This document shows positions 17,425 through 26,802 of a stretch of DNA of 64,000 bases, piece after piece. Position numbers and translations under genes: made by a program. The DNA is taken from contig JBGDCZ010000007.1 in assembly GCA_048493715.1 (NCBI GenBank), forward strand, positions 1 to 64,000, in the 5' to 3' direction. The stretch is from Arsenophonus sp048493715. Lineage in GTDB: Bacteria; Pseudomonadota; Gammaproteobacteria; Enterobacterales; Enterobacteriaceae. The notes beneath the pieces were generated by a model. It had not been told where the DNA came from. It did no database searches and was given only the letters and a program-made list of their open reading frames with translations. Each line of letters begins with the position of its first letter. The stretch's first letter is position 1.

Positions 17425-18447
17425 TTAATAATTGTTACTATAACTTAGTTCACCGCGCAAATTTTTTTGCATCAAACTACGAATATCATTTGCAGATAAA
17501 GACTGACTAAGTAAATAGTGAAGCTTGGTAAGTGCAGCCTCAAAAGTCATATCATAACCGCTAATAACCCCAACTTTTGCTAATGCGTGACCGGTCGCAT
17601 AACCATTCATATTAACCCGACCAGATAGGCATTGTGTCAAATTAACCACGATAATATCTTCTTGACAGGCCTTTTCAAGGCATTTTAATAATGCAGATTG
17701 TGAAGGTGTGTTACCGATACCATAAGAACGAAGAATAAGTGCCTTGGTTGGTTGCAATAAAATATTTTTGATACTTTGTTGGCAAATACCCGGATAAATG
17801 GTAACAACACCAATCGGTTGCGGGATAATTTTGTGGGTGCGGAAATTACCATTATTGCTGGGTATAGGACAACTTCGTAAACAACGAATATGAATTCCAG
17901 CATCAATCAGTGGTGGACAATTTAGTGAAGTAAAGGCATCAAAACCATCAGCATGTGATTTGACGGTACGATTACCGCGAAATAATTTATTATTGAAAAA
18001 CAGCGTCACTTCATTGACGGGGTAGTTTGCCGCCAGATATAATGCATTAAGCAGATTGGTTTGTCCATCGGATCTTAATGCTTCCAACGGTATTTGTGAC
18101 CCTGTCATGATAATCGGTTTATTTAAGTTCTCAAACATAAATGAGAGTGCAGAGGCAGTAAATGCCATGGTATCGGTACCATGCAGAATAACAAAACCAT
18201 CATAGTTGTCATAATTATCACGGATATCGTCAGCAATGCACTGCCAATCCTGCGGAGTTATATTAGCAGAGTCAATTAAAGGATAATGTTCTCGGATAGT
18301 GAAATGCGGCATTTCAGGCCGATGAAATTCCGGCATGCTGGTCAGCTGTTTTTGTAGGTGACCTGAAGCCGGCACATAGCCATGTGCAGAGGATTGCATG
18401 CCAATTGTGCCGCCTGTGTAAACGACGTAGATGGATTTTTTTTCCAT
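17425..18447 (-). CDS. ansA: AnsA, cytoplasmic L-asparaginase I
   Basis: AnsA hydrolyses asparagine to aspartate and ammonia in the cytoplasm. The 340 residues compare with 338 in E. coli. The first nucleophile threonine is in VVYTGGTIGMQ (T12 region), and the second catalytic set is in FVILHGTDTMAFTASALSFM. There is no signal peptide, as expected for type I. ATG 18447 is preceded by AGGTAA. Intact, although the downstream pncA is broken. Confidence 0.95.
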   Translation of the reverse strand: MEKKSIYVVYTGGTIGMQSSAHGYVPASGHLQKQLTSMPEFHRPEMPHFTIREHYPLIDSANITPQDWQCIADDIRDNYDNYDGFVILHGTDTMAFTASALSFMFENLNKPIIMTGSQIPLEALRSDGQTNLLNALYLAANYPVNEVTLFFNNKLFRGNRTVKSHADGFDAFTSLNCPPLIDAGIHIRCLRSCPIPSNNGNFRTHKIIPQPIGVVTIYPGICQQSIKNILLQPTKALILRSYGIGNTPSQSALLKCLEKACQEDIIVVNLTQCLSGRVNMNGYATGHALAKVGVISGYDMTFEAALTKLHYLLSQSLSANDIRSLMQKNLRGELSYSNNY

Positions 18448-18553
18448 TCTGTTTACCTAGTAATATCAATAAGTAGAAATAGATAAATTTAAAGAATTAT
18501 AAAGCAGTCAGCTAATAAAAGTAGTGGCAAGTTAAATATATTAATATCAAATA

Positions 18554-18576
18554 AAGCGCCCATCTGCAGAGCGCTT
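18554..18576 (-). terminator. candidate terminator of sppA
   Basis: Minus-strand stem aagcgc / gcgctt with an 11-nt loop followed by TATTT, 30 bases past the sppA stop. Short stem and weak U run. Confidence 0.45.
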
Positions 18577-18606
18577 GAATGGTAGTAAAATATTACACCT
18601 GGTTTA

Positions 18607-20487
18607 TTAATAGACATCCGCACAATTTAAACAATATGCGTAGCGATTTTGTGAATCATTCATATGGCGGTAAAATTTAATTTGCTGCTGAAGATCATTG
18701 GCCGCTTTTTGCGGAAGTAATAGTTGTAGTGTGTCGGACATTATCGCTTGAGCACTGGAAGTTAATTCAAGTATTAATTGATCGATGAAAGAACGGTCAG
18801 GCTGCATCCAGTCAAGTATAGGTGCTTTAATTTTAGCTAATTCAGCCGCTTTATTAATTGCATCGTCAAAATCTCCCAGTTTATCAACCAGACCATTTTG
18901 AAGCGCGTCTGAACCGACCCATAGCCGGCCTTGTGCGATTTTGTCTATCTCTTCCGGTGTCTTATGACGCGCCTGAGCAACATGTTTTAGGAAGGTATGA
19001 TAACCATTTTCAATAGTGATTTGCATCATGTCAGAAAATTGTTTATTGATCCCTTTTGTGACTGAGACATCCGCTAATGGTGTGGTTGAGACCCCATCAG
19101 TATAGACACCGATGGTATCTAAGCTTTTTTCGAAGGTATTTATCACGCCGAAAATACCAATTGAGCCTGTCAGAGTGCTGGGGCTAGCAATAATATAATT
19201 AGCCGGGGTTGAAATCCAATAACCTCCTGATGCCGCCGTTCCTCCCATGGAGACAACAATCGGTTTATTGGCATCACGTGCCGCAACTAATTCATTACGG
19301 ATCGCTTCTGAGGCGGTAACGCTACCACCAGGACTATTAACGCGTAAGACAATTGCTTTGATATCTGGATTAAGCCTTGCTTTACGTATTTGCGCCACTG
19401 TGGTCTCACTACCAACCATACCGGGTTCTTGTGGTCCTTCAATGATGGTGCCCTGAGTAATGATCACCGCAATATTACCAGGCTGATCAGCCGATTGTTT
19501 GAGTAACATCTGTTGATTTTGTTTTGGCTGTTTATTGGCATAATCATAGATACTGATGTAATTGAAATGCTGATCTTTATCATTCCAGCCAAATTTTTTA
19601 CTTAACTCTTTCTCCATAACTGCGTCGGTAAAAATATGATCAATAAGCTTTTGTTTTACCGCATATTGCGCACTATCACCATTGATACTTTTCATCTCTT
19701 CAATCAATTTATCGGCACCAGGAAAGATATTTTCTGGCGTTGTTTGTCGGTTTTGAGCAATTGTTGCTAAATAGTGCTGCCAGAGTGAACCGAGCCAAAC
19801 TTTATCTACTGCCCGTGCTTCAGGTGACATATCGTCACGAATAAATGGCTCTATAGCTGATTTATAAGTGCCAATGCGGAAAATATGGCTATTAACTTTA
19901 AGTTTATCGAGCAGCGTTTTATAATAGAGTTTATTGGTTGAAAAACCGTAAATTCTAATATTACCTTGTTGTGACATATAAATATTATTGGCAAAGCTAG
20001 CCAGATAATATTGTGATTGGTTATAACCATTACCCATTGCGTAAATGGGTTTACCCGCCTGTTTAAACTCGGTCAACGCCTTACCAATATATTGTAAGGA
20101 CGGCTGATCTGAACCAATCAGATTATCCAGTTGCAAAACGATACCAGTAATTTTGTCATCATAAGTTGCCAGGCGAATAATGTTTACAATGTCAAATAAT
20201 GAGTTTTCCTGCATACGTTTGCTTGATGAGCCTAATAATTCGCGACTCATTTTGCCAAGCGGATTAAGGATAGAGACTTGATCAACAATCATACCTTGTA
20301 GATCAACAAGTAGAGCACCATGATGTTGACTGGTAGATTTTTTTTCATTTTTATAGGCAAAGTAACTACTTGCTGCAATAAAGATCAAAAACAGGCAGAT
20401 AAAACTGGTAACAAATCGTCTGATAAAATTAAGTAATCGCCAACTAAGCTTAAAAAAGGTGGCAATTAAATTCCATGGGTTTCGCAT
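18607..20487 (-). CDS. sppA: SppA, signal peptide peptidase (protease IV)
   Basis: SppA is an inner-membrane serine protease that degrades cleaved signal peptides. The 626 residues compare with 618 in E. coli. There is one N-terminal transmembrane helix (~residues 25-45). Two repeated protease halves follow: the catalytic lysine lies in the first (FRIGTYKSAIEPFIRDDM) and the catalytic serine in the second (MGGTAASGGYWISTPANYI). The start is ATG 20487 (MRNPWNLIATFFK) with GGAG upstream; the longer frame to 20532 lacks support. Intact. Confidence 0.95.
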   Translation of the reverse strand: MRNPWNLIATFFKLSWRLLNFIRRFVTSFICLFLIFIAASSYFAYKNEKKSTSQHHGALLVDLQGMIVDQVSILNPLGKMSRELLGSSSKRMQENSLFDIVNIIRLATYDDKITGIVLQLDNLIGSDQPSLQYIGKALTEFKQAGKPIYAMGNGYNQSQYYLASFANNIYMSQQGNIRIYGFSTNKLYYKTLLDKLKVNSHIFRIGTYKSAIEPFIRDDMSPEARAVDKVWLGSLWQHYLATIAQNRQTTPENIFPGADKLIEEMKSINGDSAQYAVKQKLIDHIFTDAVMEKELSKKFGWNDKDQHFNYISIYDYANKQPKQNQQMLLKQSADQPGNIAVIITQGTIIEGPQEPGMVGSETTVAQIRKARLNPDIKAIVLRVNSPGGSVTASEAIRNELVAARDANKPIVVSMGGTAASGGYWISTPANYIIASPSTLTGSIGIFGVINTFEKSLDTIGVYTDGVSTTPLADVSVTKGINKQFSDMMQITIENGYHTFLKHVAQARHKTPEEIDKIAQGRLWVGSDALQNGLVDKLGDFDDAINKAAELAKIKAPILDWMQPDRSFIDQLILELTSSAQAIMSDTLQLLLPQKAANDLQQQIKFYRHMNDSQNRYAYCLNCADVY

Positions 20488-20738
20488 GTGATCTCCAATT
20501 GTATGATATAACATATTTATCTCAAAAGGCATTAAGATAATTGTCAGCCATAAGTCATAGAATAATTAAAATATTATTTTATTTCTATTCAAGCTGATTG
20601 AAAATGTTACCTTACTATACTAACATTGATGATAATATTCTATTTTTGAGAAACCTAATTTATAAAATAGTTATTTTTTAGGCTATTGGTTGCTATTTAA
20701 TTAATGGCAATGCTCATTAATTTTAATCAGGAGAAATA

Positions 20739-21289
20739 ATAGATGCTTTAACACTATTATTGACCCATCGTTCCATGAGCCATCTAACAACACCAGTACC
20801 AGAAGGTCAATCATTGGATAATATTTTTTGGCCGGAATGTGAGTTCCTGATCATAGCGCGTTGCGTCCCTGGTATTTTGTCGTGATCCAAAATGAAGGGC
20901 TCGATAAATTTGGCAGGTTACTTGAAAAAGCAGCAATTAAAGCCAATTTGGGAAAAGATGTTGAACAAAAAGCCTGAAAAACCCCTTTACGAACGCCTTT
21001 AATTATTGCTGTAATTGCCAAAGTTGTTGTCGATACGAAAATTCCTGCCTGGGAACAAATTGTTACTGCTGGTTGTTGTGTCCACACTATGCAGATGGCA
21101 GCCGTTGCCCAAGGGTTTGGGGGCATTTGGCGTACCAGTTGTTGGACGACAGATCTGGTTGTGAGATCAGGTTTAGCTTGCCAAGAACATGATAAAATTG
21201 TTGGCTTTCTCTATTTAGGAACCCCGAAATTCAACTTTTCAAAGAAAAGCTCTTTACCCGATATGAAGGATTTTGTAACTTATTATTAA
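20739..21289 (+). pseudogene. ydjA: ydjA remnant, nitroreductase family
   Basis: YdjA (183 residues) is a small FMN nitroreductase. An AGGAG (20729-20733) precedes the expected start, but the initiator is ATA (20739-20741), followed by DALTLLLTHRSMSHL. A frameshift occurs near 20835. Homology resumes at PWYFVVIQNEGLDKFGRLLE, and an in-frame TGA sits at 20975-20977 (CGA to TGA type change). The C-terminal third is clean: TMQMAAVAQGFGGIWRTS and EHDKIVGFLYLGTPKF, ending DFVTYY. Neighbours sppA and selD match E. coli order. Inactive. Confidence 0.87.
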
Positions 21290-21298
21290 AGGGAAAAT

Positions 21299-22331
21299 AT
21301 GCCATCCGAAATCAAATTAACTCAATTCAGTCACTGAGCAGTTTGTGGTTGTAAAATCGCGCCAAATATATTAGAGACCATGTTATCAAGCGAACGTAAA
21401 AAATTTAATGATCCTCATTTGCTAGTTGGTAATGAAACCAATGATGATGCTGCCGTTTACGATCTTGGTAATGGCATAGGTATTATCAATACAACCGATT
21501 TTTTATGCCAATAGTCGATGATCCTGTTGATTTTAGTCGTATTGTTGCCACTAATGCGATTAGTGATATTTTATGTGATGGGTGGCAAACTCATATGGTG
21601 ATTGCTATTTTAAGATGGCCAATTAAAAAATTCCACCTACTATCACACAGCAAGTAATTGAAGGTGGACGCATGGTTTTCCAGGATGCGGGTATCACTGG
21701 CTGGTGGTCATTCGATTGATGCGCCAGAGCCAATATTTGGTCTGGCTGTGACAGGTGTTATTAATACGGCTAAAGTAAAACAGAATAGTACTGCTTTAGC
21801 CGGTAGCCAATTATTTTTGGCTAAACCTTTAGGAATTGGTATCCACACAACAACAGAAAAATTATTATTACCTGAACATCATGGACTAGCCATTCAGATT
21901 ATGTGTCAGTTAAATAAATTAGGCATGGAGTTAGCTAATATTGCAGGCGTCACTGCGATGACGGATGTGACGGGTTTTGTCTGTTAGGCCATTTAACCTG
22001 AAATTTGTAGCACAGCTGATTTACAAGCGACAGTGGCTTTTTCGCAAATAGCGAAATTACCACATATTGAAAGTTATATTGCGCAAGGGTGTGTACCGGG
22101 TGGAACTCAGCGTAATTTTGCTAGTTACGGCCATTTTTTAGGTCAGATAACAGCGTTACAACGTGATGTTTTATGTGATCCGCAAACATCAGGGGGATTA
22201 TTGATGGCGGTTTTGCCACCAGCGGTTGCTGAAGTTAAACAAATTGCTCGGCAATATCACTTAACTCTTGTGTAATTGGACAATTAGAGAAACCAAAATC
22301 TGGTAGAGCGATGATTGAGGTGGTTGAATAA
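21299..22331 (+). pseudogene. selD: selD remnant, selenophosphate synthase
   Basis: SelD makes selenophosphate from selenide and ATP for selenocysteine and selenouridine. Homology covers the full ~347 residues but is broken. TGA stands at codon 13 (21335-21337), where E. coli has Gly14, just before AVCGCK. The catalytic Cys codon itself is TGT. A frameshift lies at ~21510 (TTDFL / MPIVDDPVDFSRIVATN), with further breaks around 21590-21670 and 21985-22030. The clean parts are AGGHSIDAPEPIFGLAVTG (21700s), NITGVTAMTDVTGF-like (21940s) and CDPQTSGGLLMAVLPP (22170s). It ends GRAMIEVVE, 3 bases before topB. Inactive. Confidence 0.92.
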
Positions 22332-22334
22332 CCT

Positions 22335-24281
22335 ATGTGCCGGCTATTTATTGCAGAAAAGCCCAGTTTAGCACGTGCTATTGCTGATGTTTTACCAAAG
22401 CCACATAAACGAGAAGATGGCTTTATTGTTTGTGGTGATTCTCAATATGTGACTTGGTGTATTGGTCATCTTTTAGAGCAGGCTGAACCGGAAGCTTATG
22501 ATCCTCGTTTTGCGCGTTGGACATTAACTGATTTACCCATTATTCCTGAAAAATGGCAATTAAAACCCCGGGCGGCAGTTATTAAACAACTAAATACTAT
22601 CAAAGCGTTATTAGCTCAGGCTGATGAGATTGTCCATGCTGGTGATCCTGATCGAGAGGGGCAATTGCTGGTAGATGAAGTATTAGATTTTTTAGACTTA
22701 CCTGATGATAAAAAGCAGTCTGTTCAGCGTTGCTTAATTAGTGATCTTAATCCACAAGCGGTACTTAAGGCCATCGAGCGATTAAGAAGTAATCGAGATT
22801 TTATTCCACTTTGTGTATCCGCTTTGGCAAGAGCCAGAGCTGATTGGTTGTATGGCATAAATATGACACGGGCTTATACTTTGCTTGGTCAGCGAGGTGG
22901 TTATCAAGGAGTGTTATCCGTTGGCCGAGTTCAAACACCGGTATTGGGCTTAGTTGTCAGAAGAGATGAAGATATTGAACATTTTGTTGCCAAAGATTTT
23001 TTTGAAGTAAAAGCACATATTATTACCCCAAATGAAGAACGCTTCACCGCTATCTGGCAACTAAGCGAAGCCTGTATTGATTTTCAGGATGAAGAAGGAC
23101 GTTTAATTCATCGACCTTTGGCAGAGCATGTGGCAGCACGAATTACTGCTCAACCCGCGGTAGTGATTGCATATCAAAATAAGCAAGAATCGGAAACTGC
23201 CCCTTTGCCTTATTCATTATCGGCTTTACAAATTGAAGCGGCCAGAAAATATGGCTTAAATGCCAAAGAAGTTCTTGATATTTGTCAACAATTATATGAG
23301 AAACATAAGCTTATTACTTATCCTCGTTCTGATAGCCGTTACTTATCGCGAGAGAATTTCGCTGGACGACATGGGGTATTAAAAGCTATTTCTGTGCATC
23401 AGCCAGGGCTAACAAAATTTGAATTGGTTGAATTAGATAAACAGAATCGTTGTTGGGATGATAAAAAAGTTGATGCACATCACGCGATTATCCCGACCGC
23501 TAAAACAATGGCAACGCAACTGAGTCAAAATGAAAGCAAAATTTATGAATTGATTGCTTGTCAATATATTATTCAGTTTATGTCGAGCGCCAAATTTCAT
23601 AAACGGGTTATTGAGCTTGAGATCGCCGGAGGAAAATTTATAGCCAGAGCTCGCTTTTTGGTTGAACCTGGCTGGCGAGCGGTTTTGAGTACTAAGGAAC
23701 GAGATGCTGATAATGATAGCATGCTACTGCCGGTAGTGAAGGAAAAAGATGAACTGTTTTGTCAGCGGGGAGAAATAATCGAAAAGCAAACTCAGCCACC
23801 AACACCTTTTACTGATGCAACTTTGTTGTCGGCAATGACAGGTATTGCCCGTTTTGTGCAAGATAAAACGCTAAAAAAGGTATTACGGGCAACAGATGGT
23901 TTAGGTACAGAAGCCACTCGAGCGGGGATTATCGATTTATTATTTAAACGAAAATTTTTAGTTAAAAAAGGCCGTTACATCCATGTGGCACCAGCAGGAA
24001 AAGCCTTATTTCAGGTTTTACCTGAAGTGGTAGTATTACCTGATATGACTGCCCATTGGGAGTCTAAATTAACTCAAATTAGTGAAAAACAGTACTGTTA
24101 TCAGGATTTTATGTTACCTCTGGTGGAGACACTAAAAATGTTAATTCAGCAAGCACAGCAAAAAACCGATTTAACCGTATTTCGCACTTTACCTGTCATC
24201 AAAGATAAAAGCGCGAAAAAGTTATCAGTAAAGAAGAAAAAGGGGAATCGAAAAATGATAGCAAATGATAACATAAGATAG
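22335..24281 (+). CDS. topB: TopB, DNA topoisomerase III
   Basis: TopB is a type IA topoisomerase that decatenates DNA and resolves recombination intermediates. The 648 residues compare with 653 in E. coli. The TOPRIM domain is N-terminal (MCRLFIAEKPSLARAIADVL, with the acidic motif HAGDPDREGQLLVDEVL). The active-site tyrosine is in LITYPRSDSRYLS (~residue 328). The lysine-rich tail SAKKLSVKKKKGNRK takes the place of the longer basic tail of E. coli. It starts 3 bases after the selD remnant, the usual selD-topB operon, so it is still transcribed through a dead gene. Intact. Confidence 0.96.
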   Translation: MCRLFIAEKPSLARAIADVLPKPHKREDGFIVCGDSQYVTWCIGHLLEQAEPEAYDPRFARWTLTDLPIIPEKWQLKPRAAVIKQLNTIKALLAQADEIVHAGDPDREGQLLVDEVLDFLDLPDDKKQSVQRCLISDLNPQAVLKAIERLRSNRDFIPLCVSALARARADWLYGINMTRAYTLLGQRGGYQGVLSVGRVQTPVLGLVVRRDEDIEHFVAKDFFEVKAHIITPNEERFTAIWQLSEACIDFQDEEGRLIHRPLAEHVAARITAQPAVVIAYQNKQESETAPLPYSLSALQIEAARKYGLNAKEVLDICQQLYEKHKLITYPRSDSRYLSRENFAGRHGVLKAISVHQPGLTKFELVELDKQNRCWDDKKVDAHHAIIPTAKTMATQLSQNESKIYELIACQYIIQFMSSAKFHKRVIELEIAGGKFIARARFLVEPGWRAVLSTKERDADNDSMLLPVVKEKDELFCQRGEIIEKQTQPPTPFTDATLLSAMTGIARFVQDKTLKKVLRATDGLGTEATRAGIIDLLFKRKFLVKKGRYIHVAPAGKALFQVLPEVVVLPDMTAHWESKLTQISEKQYCYQDFMLPLVETLKMLIQQAQQKTDLTVFRTLPVIKDKSAKKLSVKKKKGNRKMIANDNIR

Positions 24282-24292
24282 TGTTATCATTT
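24263..24292. terminator. stem-loop between convergent topB and xthA
   Basis: An 11-bp perfect stem (aaatgataaca / tgttatcattt) with an 8-nt loop spans the topB stop codon and lies 10 bases before the xthA stop. The T runs on both sides are short, so it may act as a weak bidirectional terminator or 3'-end stabiliser. Confidence 0.5.
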
Positions 24293-24301
24293 GATTTTGA
24301 C

Positions 24302-25111
24302 TCATTTTAACTCAAATTTTGCCCAAATAGGTGCATGATCTGAAGGTTTTGCCATACTTCTGATGTCATAGTCGATGCCTGTTTCACCACAGTAGGCAAA
24401 TAATGAACTTGATGTTAAGATCAAATCGATTCGTAAACCGCGATTATCAACAAAACCCTTTGAACGATAATCAAACCAAGAGAATTGATCTGTAATTTCT
24501 GGATTTTGTTGACGATAAGTATCGACTAGTCCCCAAGATTTTAGTTTATCCATCCATTCGCGCTCTTCAGGTAAAAAAGAGCATTTACCGGCACTTAACC
24601 AACGTTTTTTGTTAATTTCACCAATGCCGATGTCCTGATCTGTAGGACTAATATTCATATCTCCCATAATAATGACATGGGATTGTGGCGACAGGTTATT
24701 TTGCAGATAAATTTGCAAGTCTTGGTAAAATTTTGCTTTTGCAGCAAATTTTGTTGGATGATCACGACATTCACCTTGCGGGAAATAACCGTTTATTATG
24801 GTAATTATTCCTTTTTCGGTCTCAATATCTGCCATAATAATACGGCGTTGGGCAGCAGCATCGTCGCTAGGAAATCCTTTACGAATAGTGATTGGTTTTT
24901 TTTTGCAAAATAGTGCGACACCATAATGTGCTTTCTGCCCGTTATAGCAGATATGATAGCCTAACTGATTAACTTGTTCTAAAGGAAAAGCACTATCATC
25001 AACTTTAGTCTCCTGTAAGCCAATGACATCAGGCTGGTGTTTTTCAACGATAGCTTCCAGTTGGTGGATGCGTGCTCTTAGGCTATTAATGTTAAATGAA
25101 ACAAATTTCAT
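24302..25111 (-). CDS. xthA: XthA, exonuclease III
   Basis: XthA is the main AP endonuclease and a 3'-5' exonuclease of base-excision repair. The 269 residues compare with 268 in E. coli. Catalytic blocks are visible: FVSFNINSLRAR, IGLQETKVDD (Glu34 metal ligand), INGYFPQGE, IMGDMNISPTDQDIGIG, and the terminal SDHAPIWAKFEL with the catalytic histidine. Convergent with topB. Intact. Confidence 0.96.
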   Translation of the reverse strand: MKFVSFNINSLRARIHQLEAIVEKHQPDVIGLQETKVDDSAFPLEQVNQLGYHICYNGQKAHYGVALFCKKKPITIRKGFPSDDAAAQRRIIMADIETEKGIITIINGYFPQGECRDHPTKFAAKAKFYQDLQIYLQNNLSPQSHVIIMGDMNISPTDQDIGIGEINKKRWLSAGKCSFLPEEREWMDKLKSWGLVDTYRQQNPEITDQFSWFDYRSKGFVDNRGLRIDLILTSSSLFAYCGETGIDYDIRSMAKPSDHAPIWAKFELK

Positions 25112-25578
25112 TCTAATCGGTTACCTAAATGAATGTATGTTATCAAAACATTTTATCAGATTGAATATATAAATGTAACCCATTTCACTAAACATTTTCT
25201 TTTATTATTAAGAGGTTATCTATTAACATTTAAATTACTTGACCAAATGGTAATTATAAAATTCAAAAAAATATATATAATTTAAAAAATAATTAATTCA
25301 ATTCAACTTAATAGACTATAATTAAATTGCTCTATATGAGAAATTGTATTTTTGTCAGAAAAATAATAGATAGATGTAATGATATCGTTTGCTAAAAATC
25401 AAATATTGAAATTAATTAGAGAGGTTTAATATTTTTCTTTAAATTATTAGCCTAAGTGCTTTTATCTTAAAGAGCGGTTAGAAGGCATTCTTTTGAATTT
25501 CTGCGTCAACTGTATGTTATTAAATAGATTTTTAAATTATTTCTATTTGATATTTAAGATTGAAGTGGAGTAATCATT
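25112..25578. other. 467-bp AT-rich spacer xthA-LysR
   Basis: Divergent promoter region with no ORF or recognised remnant. A TATAAT lies at 25317-25322 without a good -35. The LysR regulator start has gtggag as SD. Confidence 0.4.
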
Positions 25579-26442
25579 ATGTTTTTCTCAAGAAAGTTAG
25601 AAGCTTTTATGGCTGTTGTTGAACAAGGTTCATTATGTAAAGCAGCGAGAATACTGCACCGTACAGCTCCTCCTGTGGCAAAATCAATTAAGGATTTTGA
25701 AGCCGTATTAGGTAAGACGTTGTTTAAAAGGGAAAAATCCGGCATGACTTTAACAAAGGAAGGGCAAGAGCTATATAATGATTTAAAAAATTTATATTTG
25801 CAGGAAAAAGAAATAACTAAAAGATATGTTAGTAATGAATTTCGTAACGTGGTTAATATTTATTATGATTGGGGTAAAAATCATCACTTAATAAAACTTT
25901 ATCAAACAGCAGGTATTAATAAAATACCAATAAACGTATTAAAATTTGATTATGATAGAGTAAATGAAATATCCGATTACGATGGCAATATTTTAATTTT
26001 AAGTTCAGAAAAAATTGTAAGTGAACGTTTTATTTTGTTAAAGAAATTACAAAAAGAAGCTATTGGTATTTGTTGTCGTAAACAACTTTATGAACATTCT
26101 GAAAAGAATTTATTAAAATTATTGAATCAATTTCCTTGGTTATGTGATCCTGTTTTATATAAAAGTCAATTTATTAGGGATGTAGAATCAAAAGCTACGC
26201 TAGGGGCAAATAAAATCAATATCAGGTGGATGGAAAACAGTGGTTGTTGTGATGGATTAATTCAAAATGGTGATTACATTGGTTTAACAGACAAATTGCC
26301 GGAAAGCTGTCAATCAACACCTGATGTTATTTTTTTACCACTAGATGAGCTTAGCATGACAAACAGTTGTTATTTTTATAAATCTAAAGCACACAGCAGT
26401 ATTTTAAATCGGTTTATTGATGCGATTGAAAAAATAAATTAA
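25579..26442 (+). CDS. LysR-type transcriptional regulator, orphan
   Basis: The 287 residues begin with a typical LysR winged HTH: RKLEAFMAVVEQGSLCKAAR, then VAKSIKDFEAVLGKTLFKRE and GMTLTKEGQELYNDL (residues 4-70). The C-terminal effector half (~95-287) is shorter and more divergent than average and is rich in K, I and N. SD gtggag precedes ATG 25579. No E. coli gene stands at this position between xthA and purU, and there is no adjacent divergent target gene, so its regulon cannot be guessed. Even lower GC than neighbours by eye. Intact among many broken genes. Confidence 0.85.
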   Translation: MFFSRKLEAFMAVVEQGSLCKAARILHRTAPPVAKSIKDFEAVLGKTLFKREKSGMTLTKEGQELYNDLKNLYLQEKEITKRYVSNEFRNVVNIYYDWGKNHHLIKLYQTAGINKIPINVLKFDYDRVNEISDYDGNILILSSEKIVSERFILLKKLQKEAIGICCRKQLYEHSEKNLLKLLNQFPWLCDPVLYKSQFIRDVESKATLGANKINIRWMENSGCCDGLIQNGDYIGLTDKLPESCQSTPDVIFLPLDELSMTNSCYFYKSKAHSSILNRFIDAIEKIN

Positions 26443-26802
26443 ATCACAACCAAATAAAAATATTATTTTGACCAAGATTGTTGAACAGGTTATATAACAT
26501 GATGCTAGTAAATTGAACGTGTGTTTCTTTTGACTGCTACGTGCCTCTAGCGGTTTGAAATTTAATCATTTGTAAGCAATATCATTCAATTTATGATGGT
26601 GAAGTAAGACAAATAAAATAATGATGGCAGTTTTTATACATAATTAATTATTAATAATTATTTTTTATGAAAAATAATTAAATAAATTATTTTATAAAAA
26701 ATGAAATTTAATAAAATAATTATAATTGTTTAAAGGTAATATTAGGTACATGTATAAAACTACCTTTAAACGAAATAAGTCAGGCTTTTTCTAAATCGGA
26801 AA
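26443..26802. other. 360-bp very AT-rich spacer with long inverted repeat
   Basis: Spacer between the LysR gene and purU (convergent). Almost pure A/T at 26640-26725. An 11-bp inverted repeat (gtttaaaggta at 26728-26738, tacctttaaac at 26761-26771) encloses 22 nt. No ORF. It may hold the terminator of purU, but no clean U run follows. Confidence 0.5.

Noticed and set aside
21335..21337. In-frame TGA near the active site of SelD as a selenocysteine codon.
   Set aside because: The TGA aligns with Gly14 of E. coli SelD, not with the catalytic Cys17, which is TGT here. The gene also has several frameshifts, so it is a nonsense mutation.
26640..26725. Extremely AT-rich palindromic stretch as a possible origin or attachment site.
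   Set aside because: No DnaA boxes, iterons, tRNA or integrase nearby; composition alone explains it.
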